Shown piece after piece: positions 27,975-37,433 of a stretch of DNA of 64,000 nt (positions within the stretch are counted from its first letter, which is position 1; every line of letters starts with the position of its first letter). The notes beneath the pieces are model-generated. The model saw nothing but the letters and a program-made list of their open reading frames with translations, did no database searches and had not been told where the DNA came from. A program made the translations under genes and the position numbers. The stretch lies in the NCBI RefSeq assembly GCF_028596125.1, contig NZ_CP117229.1, positions 418,001 to 482,000 on the forward strand, given 5' to 3'. Source of the stretch: Listeria innocua. GTDB lineage: Bacteria; Bacillota; Bacilli; Lactobacillales; Listeriaceae.

Positions 27975-28112
27975 ATAATAGCCACCTTTCAAAATTACTA
28001 TATATTGTTGCCATAATGGTGTCAACAATCGGGAGCTATACTGAAAAGTAAGGAAAGGAGATTAACATAGTAATCATTGATATAAAAAATTAATAGAAAA
28101 TGGAGGAAATAT

Positions 28113-28751
28113 ATGTTTACAATTTATGTTTACGTTCTTGATACTCTAGCCGATTGGGAGATAGGCTATGTAACTTCGGAGCTTAATTCTCATCGGTTTT
28201 TTAAAAAAGACGCAAATCGCGTATTGCTCAAAACAGTTAGTTATTCGAAAGAGCCTATTAAAACAATGGGTGGGATGACGATAGTGCCTGATTGTGTAAT
28301 TGATGACATTGTTATGAGTGAAACAAGTGTATTGTTATTGCCAGGAGCTGACACATGGAACAACCTAGAGCATAAAGCTATTATCGAAAAAGCAAGTGAG
28401 CTTCTCGCTTTAAATGCTACAGTGGCTGCAATTTGTGGAGCTACAGTTGCACTTGCGAATCATGGATTATTGGATAATCGTCCACATACAAGTAATGGAG
28501 CAGGATTTTTAGAAATGTTCTCTTCTAGTTATAAAGGGCAAAGTTCATATATAAATGAGCTTTCTGTATGGGATAACAATCTGATTACAGCGAGTTCTGC
28601 TGGAGCCTTGTTATGGGCCAAGCAAATTATTGCGCATTTGGACGTTTTTGAGTCAAACACACTTGAGTCTTGGTATGCCTATTTCAATACTGGTGACCCT
28701 AAACACTTCTATGCACTCATGGAAAGTTTGCCAGATAACAATGATCACTAA
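28113..28751 (+). CDS. DJ-1/PfpI-family protein, SSI-2
   Basis: 212 aa. The DJ-1/PfpI fold is shown by the nucleophile elbow AAICGAT (cysteine at about residue 110) and the preceding LLLPGADTW line, with a TAS.AG motif near 155. Members act as deglycases, chaperones or proteases against oxidative and carbonyl damage; specific activity cannot be read from sequence. As partner of the divergent WYL regulator it forms stress survival islet 2, reported to help in alkaline and oxidative stress (established for ST121 L. monocytogenes, from memory). Strong GGAGGAAA ribosome site. Confidence 0.9.
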   Translation: MFTIYVYVLDTLADWEIGYVTSELNSHRFFKKDANRVLLKTVSYSKEPIKTMGGMTIVPDCVIDDIVMSETSVLLLPGADTWNNLEHKAIIEKASELLALNATVAAICGATVALANHGLLDNRPHTSNGAGFLEMFSSSYKGQSSYINELSVWDNNLITASSAGALLWAKQIIAHLDVFESNTLESWYAYFNTGDPKHFYALMESLPDNNDH

Positions 28752-28930
28752 TTAAGTGGAGCGGCTAATCTACAATATTAAAGCAGATTGGTCGTTTGCT
28801 GTGTGGCTAACTTTAGGTGGAAAATTGTCACAAAGTACAGGGAGAGAATTGACAGGCTGGTTTTAAATTTCTTTTTTCGCGTCACATAGCTTATAATGAA
28901 TACATATTTTAAAAAGGGGTGAGGCGCTTC

Positions 28931-29656
28931 ATGAAAGATAAAACGAAAAAACGGAAATGGAACTGGGCACAGATTCTTGCAATTTTTGTATTAATAACGC
29001 TCGTGATTTCTATGGTTTATGCAATAGTTAACTTAATTACAGCACCATCTGGCAATGTACCAGAAGGACAGCAAACAAAAGGCGATTACTCACTTATGCT
29101 TATGCAGTGTGTTCTTGGTGTGGTAGTTCTATTTCTACCATCAATTATTAGTAAAAAAATGAAATTCGTCATTCCGAATGCGATGTATATTGTTTTTATC
29201 GTTTTCTTATATTGCGCGATTTATCTTGGGGAAGTTCGTAGTTTCTATTATTTGATTCCTAACTGGGATACGATTTTACATACATTTAGTGGGGCTATGC
29301 TCGGGGGACTTGGCTTTTCGATTGTAAGTTTACTGAATAATGATGAACGGGTTACACTTTCTATGAGCCCGGTTTTTGTAGCATTATTTGCTTGTAGTTT
29401 TGCTGTATTTTTAGGCGTTTTCTGGGAGTTCTATGAATTTGCAGCAGATAGCTTTGGAATGAACATGCAAAAAACGATGCTAGAAGATGGTACAATGCTA
29501 CAAGGTCATGCAGCAGTTGCAGATACAATGGGCGATCTGTTCGTAGATTTCCTCGGCGCATTTGTCATCTCGGTTGTCGGTTACTTCTCCATTCGTAAAA
29601 ATAAAAAATGGATGAAGAACTTCGAATTTAAAAAAGTAGAAGAAGACGCGAAATAA
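28931..29656 (+). CDS. DUF2238-like (YjdF-type) integral membrane protein
   Basis: 241 aa from the ATG at 28931 (GGGGTGAGG upstream; a GTG twelve bases earlier lies inside that site). Five or six membrane helices. Conserved polar residues sit in the helices: DTILHTFSGAMLGG (about residue 115), FWEFYEFAAD (about 165) and DTMGDLFVDFLGA (about 200), a pattern of Asp, His and Glu that suggests a metal or proton site, as in the DUF2238/YjdF family. Function unknown. Monocistronic with a bidirectional terminator. Confidence 0.8.
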   Translation: MKDKTKKRKWNWAQILAIFVLITLVISMVYAIVNLITAPSGNVPEGQQTKGDYSLMLMQCVLGVVVLFLPSIISKKMKFVIPNAMYIVFIVFLYCAIYLGEVRSFYYLIPNWDTILHTFSGAMLGGLGFSIVSLLNNDERVTLSMSPVFVALFACSFAVFLGVFWEFYEFAADSFGMNMQKTMLEDGTMLQGHAAVADTMGDLFVDFLGAFVISVVGYFSIRKNKKWMKNFEFKKVEEDAK

Positions 29657-29659
29657 AAA

Positions 29660-29704
29660 AATGCCAGCAAAGTGAGAAATCATTTTGTTGGCAGTTTTTT
29701 TATA
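29660..29704. terminator. Bidirectional intrinsic terminator
   Basis: ATGCCAGCAAA and TTTTGTTGGCAG form the stem, with A- and T-runs on both sides. It serves two convergent genes. Confidence 0.8.
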
Positions 29705-30365
29705 TTATTTTACTTTCTCTATCAATAAACATCATTAAAAATGCGATGAACTGTAAAAACGCACAAACAAGAATAGCATATTGGCTGAAAAGCTGAATAA
29801 AGAAATTACCAACGACCGCACCAACGATAAAACTAAGAATAACCGTGAAATATAGCCCACTATTACGAAGGTATTGCTTTTCCTTGTACTCAAAATAATC
29901 ACATAAGTTTTGTGTAGCACTTCTTAGATTTCCGATACACATCGTCGTTGCAACACCTCTACCATGCATTTTTCGAAAACTTTCTACTTGAATACCACAT
30001 ACAAAAGATATGAGCGAATTAGCAATTAGATTATGATCAAGTGGAATAAATGCAACAGCGACCAAAATAATAGCCTCTATCATTACGGAAAGCTGTCTCC
30101 AGTGTAAACGTCTAATATCACGTCGATGAATTACTTCTGATATCGCAATCCCGACCGTAAAAGAGACAACCGGCCAAAAATACTGAATTGCGATAGCCCA
30201 GTTCCCCTCTGAAAGATTAATTCCGAATAAAAGTATGTTCCCTGTCTGTGCATTTGCGAATACTTGTCCTCTTTCAATATAAGAGTAAGCATCCATAAAT
30301 CCGCCAGCTAGAGCTAACAAGAGCCCTAGCCCTATTGATTCTGAAATTTGCCTTGAACGTACCAT
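29700..30365 (-). CDS. DUF1275 (YoaK-type) membrane protein
   Basis: 221 aa, six predicted membrane helices. The family signature is present: LALAGGFMDAYSYIERGQVFANAQTGNILLFG in the first helices, then FVCGIQVESFRKMHG and TTMCIGNLRSATQNL. DUF1275 proteins are widespread and uncharacterised; transport has been proposed. It is 19 bp behind the 254-aa gene and probably in one operon with it. Confidence 0.88.
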   Translation of the reverse strand: MVRSRQISESIGLGLLLALAGGFMDAYSYIERGQVFANAQTGNILLFGINLSEGNWAIAIQYFWPVVSFTVGIAISEVIHRRDIRRLHWRQLSVMIEAIILVAVAFIPLDHNLIANSLISFVCGIQVESFRKMHGRGVATTMCIGNLRSATQNLCDYFEYKEKQYLRNSGLYFTVILSFIVGAVVGNFFIQLFSQYAILVCAFLQFIAFLMMFIDRESKII

Positions 30366-30384
30366 AACTTTTCATCCTTTTTTC

Positions 30385-31149
30385 TTATTTATTAAGCAAT
30401 TGCGCGCGAATCGTACTAATTAAGTGATTTACTTGATCGATATTTTGCAACATTTTCTTTTCAAAATGGTGAATTGGCAGGAATACGCAAAGTTCGTCTG
30501 CATTATCCGCAGTTTCTTGGCCATAAAAAATCCTGCTTGATGGAATGATTTCTTGAATTTTTAAGAACGTTTCCCAAATATCAGCATAAACTTGAGCTTC
30601 TGTCATTCCAAGCTTAAGCGTGCTAGGAAGAGAATATAAAACAAGTATCCCACGTTTCTTATTTATTGTTTTGGTCGATATAGTAAAATCAGACTCATAG
30701 GAATGAACAATATCCTCATCGTCTACTAAATAAATTGCAGTTTCCGAATTAGAAAGCTCCGAATGAAAAATTTCTTGAAACTTTTCGAATTCGCGGTTAG
30801 AAACTTCTTCATTACTCGCGGTCAAAGTGCCTTGTTGATCTGTTAAAAACAAAGGAGAATGGCTGGTTTTTCCAGTCAGCTTTTTAGGAATTAGAAAAGC
30901 CTGTCTAAGAAGTTCGAATAAAGTCCTTCCGCAAATACCTAACAATAGCGCACTTACATCACTTTGTTGGTAGGCGGATAAAATAATTTTAGCAAAAAGC
31001 GAATCCTCTTTTTCAAAACCACGCGTTTCTTGGTAGCTCTCTAAATTATCTAGAAATACATCTTTAAAACGTCTACACGCTGTTGGATTAGCTAAAATCT
31101 GCGCAAATAATTTAGTTGTATTTTCTTCTCTAGGAAAAATAGTTGTCAT
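30385..31149 (-). CDS. Hypothetical soluble protein
   Basis: 254 aa, no signal peptide or membrane helix, mostly helical in the first half and mixed in the second. The N-terminal part (FAQILANPTACRRFKDVFLDNLESY, residues about 14-40) resembles the C-terminal helical region of some TetR-like or effector proteins, but no helix-turn-helix is visible. I do not recognise a family. AAGGAGAG ribosome site. The DUF1275 membrane protein follows within 19 bp, which suggests a shared unit. Confidence 0.7.
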   Translation of the reverse strand: MTTIFPREENTTKLFAQILANPTACRRFKDVFLDNLESYQETRGFEKEDSLFAKIILSAYQQSDVSALLLGICGRTLFELLRQAFLIPKKLTGKTSHSPLFLTDQQGTLTASNEEVSNREFEKFQEIFHSELSNSETAIYLVDDEDIVHSYESDFTISTKTINKKRGILVLYSLPSTLKLGMTEAQVYADIWETFLKIQEIIPSSRIFYGQETADNADELCVFLPIHHFEKKMLQNIDQVNHLISTIRAQLLNK

Positions 31150-31252
31150 TTTTTTGCTCTCCTTTGTTTTTTATAGTACACCAAATCAACTCATTTAAAA
31201 GCAATTCGAATATATTATCTCATATTTACCAAGAAATAATAAAAAATTCATA

Positions 31253-31287
31253 GAAACAAGCCCATAATAATTCATGGGCTCGTTTCA
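31253..31287 (-). terminator. Intrinsic terminator of the MoxR-DUF58-transglutaminase operon
   Basis: On the minus strand AACGAGCCCAT pairs with ATGGGCTTGTT around a short A+T loop, just after the transglutaminase stop. Confidence 0.75.
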
Positions 31288-33453
31288 TTATTTATCGTGT
31301 TTGTTTAAAAGCGCGATAATTCTCTCAGTAAGCTCGATTTCATTTTGCTTCATTCCTTTTTCCGCGTCATTATTACTATAAACCTGAGCCTCATAAATTT
31401 TTGTTAGCTCGGTAAAGTCGGCGGTTTTCAGCTCATTATCAACACGTATTGCAAAGTGGCGTAACGTTTCACTTGGCTCGCGAACATAACCATAAACTGC
31501 AAGAGATTTCATTAATTTATGATATGTTTTACTGAATTCAGGTGCTTTTGATAGTGATCGAAGTAATAAATAACTACGAATTCTGCGTCTAAATAGAACG
31601 ACGAGAACAAGTAAAACAGCAACTAAGCCAGTAGGAATCCACCAGAACCATGAAGGTAGTTTGAAGCTTGAAGTTGAGTCGGTTTTTGGTTGTTCTTGTT
31701 TTGGCGTTTCCCCAGTAGAGCTACTTCCAGCTTCTTGCTCAGGTGTTTTATCTGGTTGAGCTGGTGTTTCTGGAGTACTCGTGCTGTCATTTGGTGTTTC
31801 TGGTTTATTGGCAGTTTCGGTAGTTGGCTCTTGGAAGTCTTCCGGATTTGTAAAGGTAGCTGTTGGCTCAAATGGAACCCATCCAGTTCCAGGGAAAAAC
31901 ACTTCTGGCCAAGAATGTGCATCGTTATTTGTAATGGTATACGTTGATTTAGAGTCGTTTCCTTTTTTCTCGCCTTCACCTGGAGTGTAACCTTTCGCCC
32001 ATCTTGCTGGGATACCAAGCGAACGAAGCATTACCACCATGGAAGTAGAAAAATTATCGCAATAACCAATTTGTGTTTCAAATAAAAATTGATCGACATA
32101 ATCGGCTCCATTAGGCGTTTCTTTCGCATCCTCAGTACTATATGTGAACGTACCTGAAGAACTTAAGTAGCTTTCGATAGCTTTTGCTTTATCGTAAATT
32201 GAATCAGCATCTTTAGTTACTTTATTGGCGAGTTTTGTAACTCGGTCAGGCAGTTCTTTTGGCATTTGCGTATATTTTGAAACAAATGCGCTGGATAAAG
32301 TGCTGAAATCAGCTTTTTGCATTTTTTCGATGTCGTAAACAGGTGATTTCATTTGAATCGTGTAATTTTTGATTGTATCTACAGGATTAATTTTTTCAGT
32401 CGTTAAATTGGCACTAAATGAATCAACCGCACTATTAATTGTTTGCGTTCCATATGGATATGGAATGTAATCACTTGATGAAGCAAAACTGATTTCGGCT
32501 GTTTTGGTATCTCCAGTTGTTTGTTCTGTAAGTTGGATAGGAAAGTCATCACCAGAAGAGAAAGACGTTATGTCTGCTGATTTTTCGTTCGCCCAGCCAG
32601 TTCCAGTATAAACACGTTTTGACTCAACGCGCCAGTAGTGCCCTTTTTCCGTACGAGCGGTAAATACGGTAGCATTATCTTTTTGGAGTGCGCCACCAAG
32701 CGTTGTATCGTCTTCGCTGTAACCGACTGTGCGAGTAGTATTGATTCCAAGCGCATTTTTAATCGTCGGTACTGGATCAGGGAAAACGGGCGCTTTTTTA
32801 GGTAACATTAGCGAACTAAAAACAAATACTGCAAGCAATAGGACTATAAAGACATGATAAAATAGGCCATTTCGTTTGAGTGAATCCGCGCTAATTCGAT
32901 TTGGAGACGCAATTCGGCTCGAAAGCGCAAGATGTAGCAATAAAAATCCTTCTAAAACAGTTCGAACAATTGCCCAATTACTATTATAATCTGTAAAAGT
33001 ATTAATAACTGCCAAATAACTGACCGTTAAAACTAACACACTCATAATCCGTTGTTTTCGCAAAATACTATAAGTTGTAATATAGCTAAGCAGCCACAAT
33101 GCAATTAAAAAGACGATTAAAATAAAGTTCATGGCAATATCCGATGAACGGAATTGAACCATATCTCTAAAACCATTAAATGTGATTTGGAAAAAAGAAC
33201 TAAACCAATTCATGGAAAAAATACTATCTTTAGCATAATAAATTCCCGAAACCACGAAAATCATGATTAAATGAAGGGGAATCGTCCAATAATATTTCAA
33301 ACGAAGGAAAAAACTACCGAGTGAAATAGTTATAAATAAAATAATCCAATTTGGAGTAGATAGTTCTGTTAGCTCAGAAAATGGGTAAATCCACTCTGAA
33401 ATTAGCAAAACAGATAAGATAAATAGCAATACGAGAGATAAATATCTTTTCAT
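31288..33453 (-). CDS. TgpA-like membrane transglutaminase
   Basis: 721 aa. About six N-terminal membrane helices (residues 1-215), a long extracytoplasmic region, a transglutaminase-like domain (about 400-530) with the catalytic triad Cys in QIGYCDNFST, His in NNDAHSWPEVFF and Asp/Glu in the following strand (WVPFEPT), then a Thr/Pro/Glu-rich linker, one more membrane helix (about 600-620) and a C-terminal DUF4129-like cytoplasmic part. It overlaps the DUF58 gene by four bases (ATGA type), so translation is coupled. In this widespread trio the ATPase, the DUF58 protein and the transglutaminase are thought to work together on envelope proteins. Substrate unknown. Confidence 0.9.
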   Translation of the reverse strand: MKRYLSLVLLFILSVLLISEWIYPFSELTELSTPNWIILFITISLGSFFLRLKYYWTIPLHLIMIFVVSGIYYAKDSIFSMNWFSSFFQITFNGFRDMVQFRSSDIAMNFILIVFLIALWLLSYITTYSILRKQRIMSVLVLTVSYLAVINTFTDYNSNWAIVRTVLEGFLLLHLALSSRIASPNRISADSLKRNGLFYHVFIVLLLAVFVFSSLMLPKKAPVFPDPVPTIKNALGINTTRTVGYSEDDTTLGGALQKDNATVFTARTEKGHYWRVESKRVYTGTGWANEKSADITSFSSGDDFPIQLTEQTTGDTKTAEISFASSSDYIPYPYGTQTINSAVDSFSANLTTEKINPVDTIKNYTIQMKSPVYDIEKMQKADFSTLSSAFVSKYTQMPKELPDRVTKLANKVTKDADSIYDKAKAIESYLSSSGTFTYSTEDAKETPNGADYVDQFLFETQIGYCDNFSTSMVVMLRSLGIPARWAKGYTPGEGEKKGNDSKSTYTITNNDAHSWPEVFFPGTGWVPFEPTATFTNPEDFQEPTTETANKPETPNDSTSTPETPAQPDKTPEQEAGSSSTGETPKQEQPKTDSTSSFKLPSWFWWIPTGLVAVLLVLVVLFRRRIRSYLLLRSLSKAPEFSKTYHKLMKSLAVYGYVREPSETLRHFAIRVDNELKTADFTELTKIYEAQVYSNNDAEKGMKQNEIELTERIIALLNKHDK

Positions 33454-34598
33454 CGATTTTCACGCTCCCATCTGCTTTCAAGGCTAGCGGGCTCAAGGTA
33501 AATCGCTGGAATATCAATAGCTTTAGCATGTTCTGATTGAAAAGTAATAATCTGTAATTGCTTATTATCCGTTAACCGTGTTACTTTTTGCATTAACATT
33601 GTATCTATACATGGTGTGAAAAGAAGAATTTTTTCTCCAGCATGTAGATTGCTATCAAGTGATTCTTGGAGCGACAAACTATCGACAGGTGCAATTTCGG
33701 CAAATGCTGTCGAAATGTCTTGAAGTCGATTTGTACCTTTTGAAGGAGCGAATTTACTTATTTGATCGCCTAAAAGAGTAACACGAATTTCTCCATTATC
33801 TTCGGAGATTTTGCGAATAAACGAGTAAGACGCCCGAAGTGATAATTCAAAATTGGGATGGCTCGCTCCGTAAAAAATAACCGACAAACGCGATGTCGCA
33901 CTATTTTCAAATTCTCGAGTCATTAGTTGATCGCTTTTCGCAGAAGATTTCCAGTCAATAAGGGAAATCCGGTCACCAGAAGAAAATTCGCGCAAACTGT
34001 GCAAATTGCTGTTTTTCTTAAGCGTCCAGTAAGCGGCGTTGCGTTCGTTTTCTGGAGAAGATTCACTGATTTTTTCTAGTACGTCCGGAAAATAGGTTGG
34101 ATAAATAGTGAGCGTTTTTTCGGAAGATAGTTGGCGCGAACGCTCTAATAAGCCAAAAGCATCGCTAGTTTCTACATCAACAGGTGGAAATGAATGAATC
34201 CCACGAACACCTACAAATCCAGCCAATGTGACCGTGAAATGCTTTTTAAAAAGCGGATAAACCACTTGTTGGCGGGCGCTCACATTGCCAAAACTAGCGG
34301 GTATTTTTTGTTGGAATAGCAAATAACCCACCGGATAACGCGATTTTCGAGTGAATGATACTTGCATATCAATTAAATCGCCATCATGATAGGTATTTTT
34401 AACAAAACTCCGATTCACTTTCCACGCTTTTAGTGGATAAATCGAGGATAAAAACAAAAATAACAAGATAAAACTGAAAAAGTAGGTTAAAAACCAGCTA
34501 GCTGTATCACCTTGAAATAACGTATAAGCCCAAAGTCCAGCGTAAATAATTAGCATAATAATCCACCGAGATGCTAATAAGAGACGTTTTTTTAACAT
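33450..34598 (-). CDS. DUF58 (vWA-like) membrane protein
   Basis: 382 aa. Two N-terminal membrane helices (about residues 10-55), then a DUF58 domain with the signature LREFSSGDRISLIDWKSSAKSDQLMTREFE (about 205-235) and a von Willebrand A-like fold behind it. The MIDAS-type metal residues are not well conserved. Middle gene of the MoxR trio: four bases after MoxR, overlapping the transglutaminase by four bases. It probably links the ATPase to the membrane enzyme. Confidence 0.9.
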   Translation of the reverse strand: MLKKRLLLASRWIIMLIIYAGLWAYTLFQGDTASWFLTYFFSFILLFLFLSSIYPLKAWKVNRSFVKNTYHDGDLIDMQVSFTRKSRYPVGYLLFQQKIPASFGNVSARQQVVYPLFKKHFTVTLAGFVGVRGIHSFPPVDVETSDAFGLLERSRQLSSEKTLTIYPTYFPDVLEKISESSPENERNAAYWTLKKNSNLHSLREFSSGDRISLIDWKSSAKSDQLMTREFENSATSRLSVIFYGASHPNFELSLRASYSFIRKISEDNGEIRVTLLGDQISKFAPSKGTNRLQDISTAFAEIAPVDSLSLQESLDSNLHAGEKILLFTPCIDTMLMQKVTRLTDNKQLQIITFQSEHAKAIDIPAIYLEPASLESRWERENR

Positions 34599-34602
34599 CT
34601 TG

Positions 34603-35550
34603 TTACCTCTTCTCTACCGGGACTGACGTGTTTTTCAGAATGGAAGCAATAATGGATTCGGCTGTTTCTTCATTATAATAAGCTTCAGACTTCAAAATGA
34701 GACGGTGGGTGAAAATATAAGGCGCTAAATACTGAATGTCATCAGGAATAACGTAGTCTCTGCCTTCAATAAGTGCAAAAGCTTGAGCTGCTTGCATAAA
34801 TGCGAGCGAGCCACGTGGACTAATCCCTAGCGCAACAGACGGATGTTTACGGCTCGCATCTACTAAGCGAATAATATAATTTTTTAAAACATCATCAATA
34901 AAGACTTGTTTTGCTTTATTTTTTAGCGTTACTAATTCTTCTAAGGTTACTACTTGTTTCGTTTGATCAAGTGGGTCTTGGTATTGTTTTAAAGTAAGTA
35001 GTTGCATTTCTTCTTCCACAGTCGGATAACCAATGTTGATTTTAAGTAAAAAACGGTCTAATTGGGCTTCTGGCAGTGCATAAGTTCCTTCATACTCAAT
35101 CGGATTTTGTGTCGCCATAACGAAAAAAGGGTCAGCAAGTTTGCGCGTAATACCGTCAACAGTCACGCTGCTTTCCGCCATACCTTCAAGTAGAGCTGCC
35201 TGAGTGCGCGGTGCTGTACGGTTAATTTCATCGGCCAGCACAATATTACCCATGACTGGACCTGGACGGAACTCAAATTCACGAGTTTCTGGGTTAAAAA
35301 TCGAAACTCCAGTTACATCTGCCGGTAATAAATCTGGTGTAAACTGAATTCGTTTAAAGGAAACACCAATTGTTTTTGCTAATGTACGGACCATCATTGT
35401 TTTACCAACACCAGGAACATCTTCTAGTAATACATGACCTCCCGCAAGTAGGGCAGTTAAGCTTAATTTAACAACATGTCGTTTACCGACGATAACTTTT
35501 TCAACTTCATTAATAATCTCATTTATTTTAATGGATGGCTCTGTAGACAT
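34603..35550 (-). CDS. MoxR-family AAA+ ATPase
   Basis: 315 aa. Walker A GVGKT (about residue 46, in EDVPGVGKTMMVRTLA), Walker B LADEINR (about 108), sensor ATQNP (about 150) and sensor 2 SPRGSLA (about 243). MoxR ATPases act as chaperones for vWA-domain proteins; the partner here is the DUF58 protein encoded next. First gene of a three-gene operon, GGAGG ribosome site, divergent from the PucR regulator. Confidence 0.94.
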   Translation of the reverse strand: MSTEPSIKINEIINEVEKVIVGKRHVVKLSLTALLAGGHVLLEDVPGVGKTMMVRTLAKTIGVSFKRIQFTPDLLPADVTGVSIFNPETREFEFRPGPVMGNIVLADEINRTAPRTQAALLEGMAESSVTVDGITRKLADPFFVMATQNPIEYEGTYALPEAQLDRFLLKINIGYPTVEEEMQLLTLKQYQDPLDQTKQVVTLEELVTLKNKAKQVFIDDVLKNYIIRLVDASRKHPSVALGISPRGSLAFMQAAQAFALIEGRDYVIPDDIQYLAPYIFTHRLILKSEAYYNEETAESIIASILKNTSVPVEKR

Positions 35551-35705
35551 AATTTGCCTCCGTTTCTTTTCATGTGTTTTTAGTCAGAATATGTTTATTC
35601 ATGGTTTAATGCTACTATAATCAACCTGGAATGTAAAAGATTTAAGGTGGCATGGACTTTTCTAAGGAGATTGTTTACACTTAGAATAACTGGAGGTGGC
35701 GAACT

Positions 35706-37301
35706 TTGAGCGTAAAATTAGCAGATTTAATGAAACTACCATCTTTAAAAGAAGCGAAAGTAGTCTCTGGGAAATCAGGATTATCTAAGCTTGTTTCGTC
35801 TATTTCTGTTTTAGAATATACAGAGGTAGCTCTTTTAGAAGATGATTTATTTGATAATGATGAATTTTATGGCAGTGAAATAGTTGTATCGGCTTTTGTG
35901 AATATTAGGGATGATGTCGAGGCGCAGTGTCGCACGATTGAACGATTACATAAGGTCGGAGAAGTTGCTTTAATACTTTACTATGTTGGAATATTTGTCC
36001 CGAAAATTGACCAAAAGCTAGTGGATTTTGCAAATGAACTCGATTTTACCATTATTGTTATGCCAGAAAATGAAATGTCGCTTAGGTATAGTGAAGTTAT
36101 TTATGAAGTAGTTGAGGCCATTGTGAAACAGGAAATGACAGACACTAATTTTGTAACCGAGTCACTAGAACAAATTTCAAGCGTAAGACCGCCGCAACGT
36201 AACATTGATACGACACTGAAAATCCTATCTGATAGAACGCATGTCTCGCTTGTTTTAACGGACAATTCCTTCCAAGTCATTAATTCCATCACTTGGCCAC
36301 GGACCCGGCACTGGGATTTTGAAAGAGTAATTGAAGCATCAAAACATATAAACGAGCACGAACTTGTCCAGCTGACCCTAGACGAACGAGATTTTTATAC
36401 AGCTAAAAGACCGATTTTTCAAGATGGTATGCAGGCAATGCACTTATTTATGATGAAAGAAAAAGGAGCATTAACTATCGACGTAGCTATGCAAATTAGC
36501 GAGGTTGTCCAAGTATTTATGAATTTATGGGGCAAAAATTATGTCGAAATTAGTACAACCGAACTAATGAAGGCTATTTTGAATGATGAAAGTGTCAAGA
36601 TGCGCCGACTTGGAAAAATTCTAAATGTCGATGTTTCTTCTATTAAATGGATGTGGCTTGTAAAACCTGAAGCTGTTCGTGACAATGAACTAGTATTAAA
36701 GGAACTGAAAAGCTATGTTTCTAGTCATTTCAATGTTTCGCTGATTGATTTATTTGAAGATAATATCGTCGTCCTTTTAGATAATTCCGTTGCGCAACGA
36801 GACAGGACGCATACGGCTCAAGCATTTTCTGAAATGATGCAGGAAATCGGGATAGCTTTAAAAATCACCGTCTGCCAAGGTATGGAACAAACCTCAGATG
36901 TCCAAAACGCGTATTCGTTAGTAAATGAATACAAAAATGCAGCGAATGCAATTTATGCTAATAAGTCGATATATTCGCTCCAAGAATTCGATTTTGCAAC
37001 GAAATGCGTCGAAATAGTCGGTCGAGGGGAACTCGCAATTGCGGAACAAATGAAACCTTTAAAACCGTTGGAAGAAAATGCTGAGTTGATTGAGACGCTT
37101 TCGGTATTTTTACTAGAAGGGGAATCGAATTATAACCAAGCAGCAGACATACTATTTCTCCACAAAAATACGATTAAATACCGAATTCAGCGGATAAATG
37201 AGTTATTGCAATACCCAGCAACGAAAATTCCCGAGTCTTATAACCTTTATTTAGCAGTAGCAATTCGGCGTTTACTTGGCGAAACAAACAATAATAAATG
37301 A
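35706..37301 (+). CDS. PucR-type transcriptional regulator
   Basis: 531 aa, starting at TTG (35706) with GGAGGTGG upstream. An N-terminal PucR domain (residues about 1-125) is followed by a GGDEF-like degenerate middle (about 290-400) and the C-terminal PucR helix-turn-helix (about 465-525: NYNQAADILFLHKNTIKYRIQRINELL). The founding member activates purine catabolism in Bacillus. Here it precedes a permease and two hydantoinase-like genes, most likely its targets, responding to their substrate (inference). It has its own terminator, so the operon starts at a separate promoter. Confidence 0.9.
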   Translation: MSVKLADLMKLPSLKEAKVVSGKSGLSKLVSSISVLEYTEVALLEDDLFDNDEFYGSEIVVSAFVNIRDDVEAQCRTIERLHKVGEVALILYYVGIFVPKIDQKLVDFANELDFTIIVMPENEMSLRYSEVIYEVVEAIVKQEMTDTNFVTESLEQISSVRPPQRNIDTTLKILSDRTHVSLVLTDNSFQVINSITWPRTRHWDFERVIEASKHINEHELVQLTLDERDFYTAKRPIFQDGMQAMHLFMMKEKGALTIDVAMQISEVVQVFMNLWGKNYVEISTTELMKAILNDESVKMRRLGKILNVDVSSIKWMWLVKPEAVRDNELVLKELKSYVSSHFNVSLIDLFEDNIVVLLDNSVAQRDRTHTAQAFSEMMQEIGIALKITVCQGMEQTSDVQNAYSLVNEYKNAANAIYANKSIYSLQEFDFATKCVEIVGRGELAIAEQMKPLKPLEENAELIETLSVFLLEGESNYNQAADILFLHKNTIKYRIQRINELLQYPATKIPESYNLYLAVAIRRLLGETNNNK

Positions 37302-37304
37302 AAA

Positions 37305-37350
37305 CAGCGCGATTTTTGTCCAAAATGACAAAGATTGCGCTGTTTTTTTT
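37305..37350 (+). terminator. Intrinsic terminator after the PucR gene
   Basis: AAACAGCGC.ATTTTTGTC pairs with GACAAA.ATTGCGCTGTTT, with a long T-run. Confidence 0.85.
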
Positions 37351-37433
37351 CAATTCTGATAAATACAAATGCTAGCTAGTTCTTATATAATTAGTCATTA
37401 ATACAACTATTTCAAGAAAAGGGGCGAAACAAA

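Noticed and set aside
26050-28751. SSI-1 (bile hydrolase and acid resistance genes)
   Set aside because: None of those genes is present; the site carries the WYL/PfpI pair.
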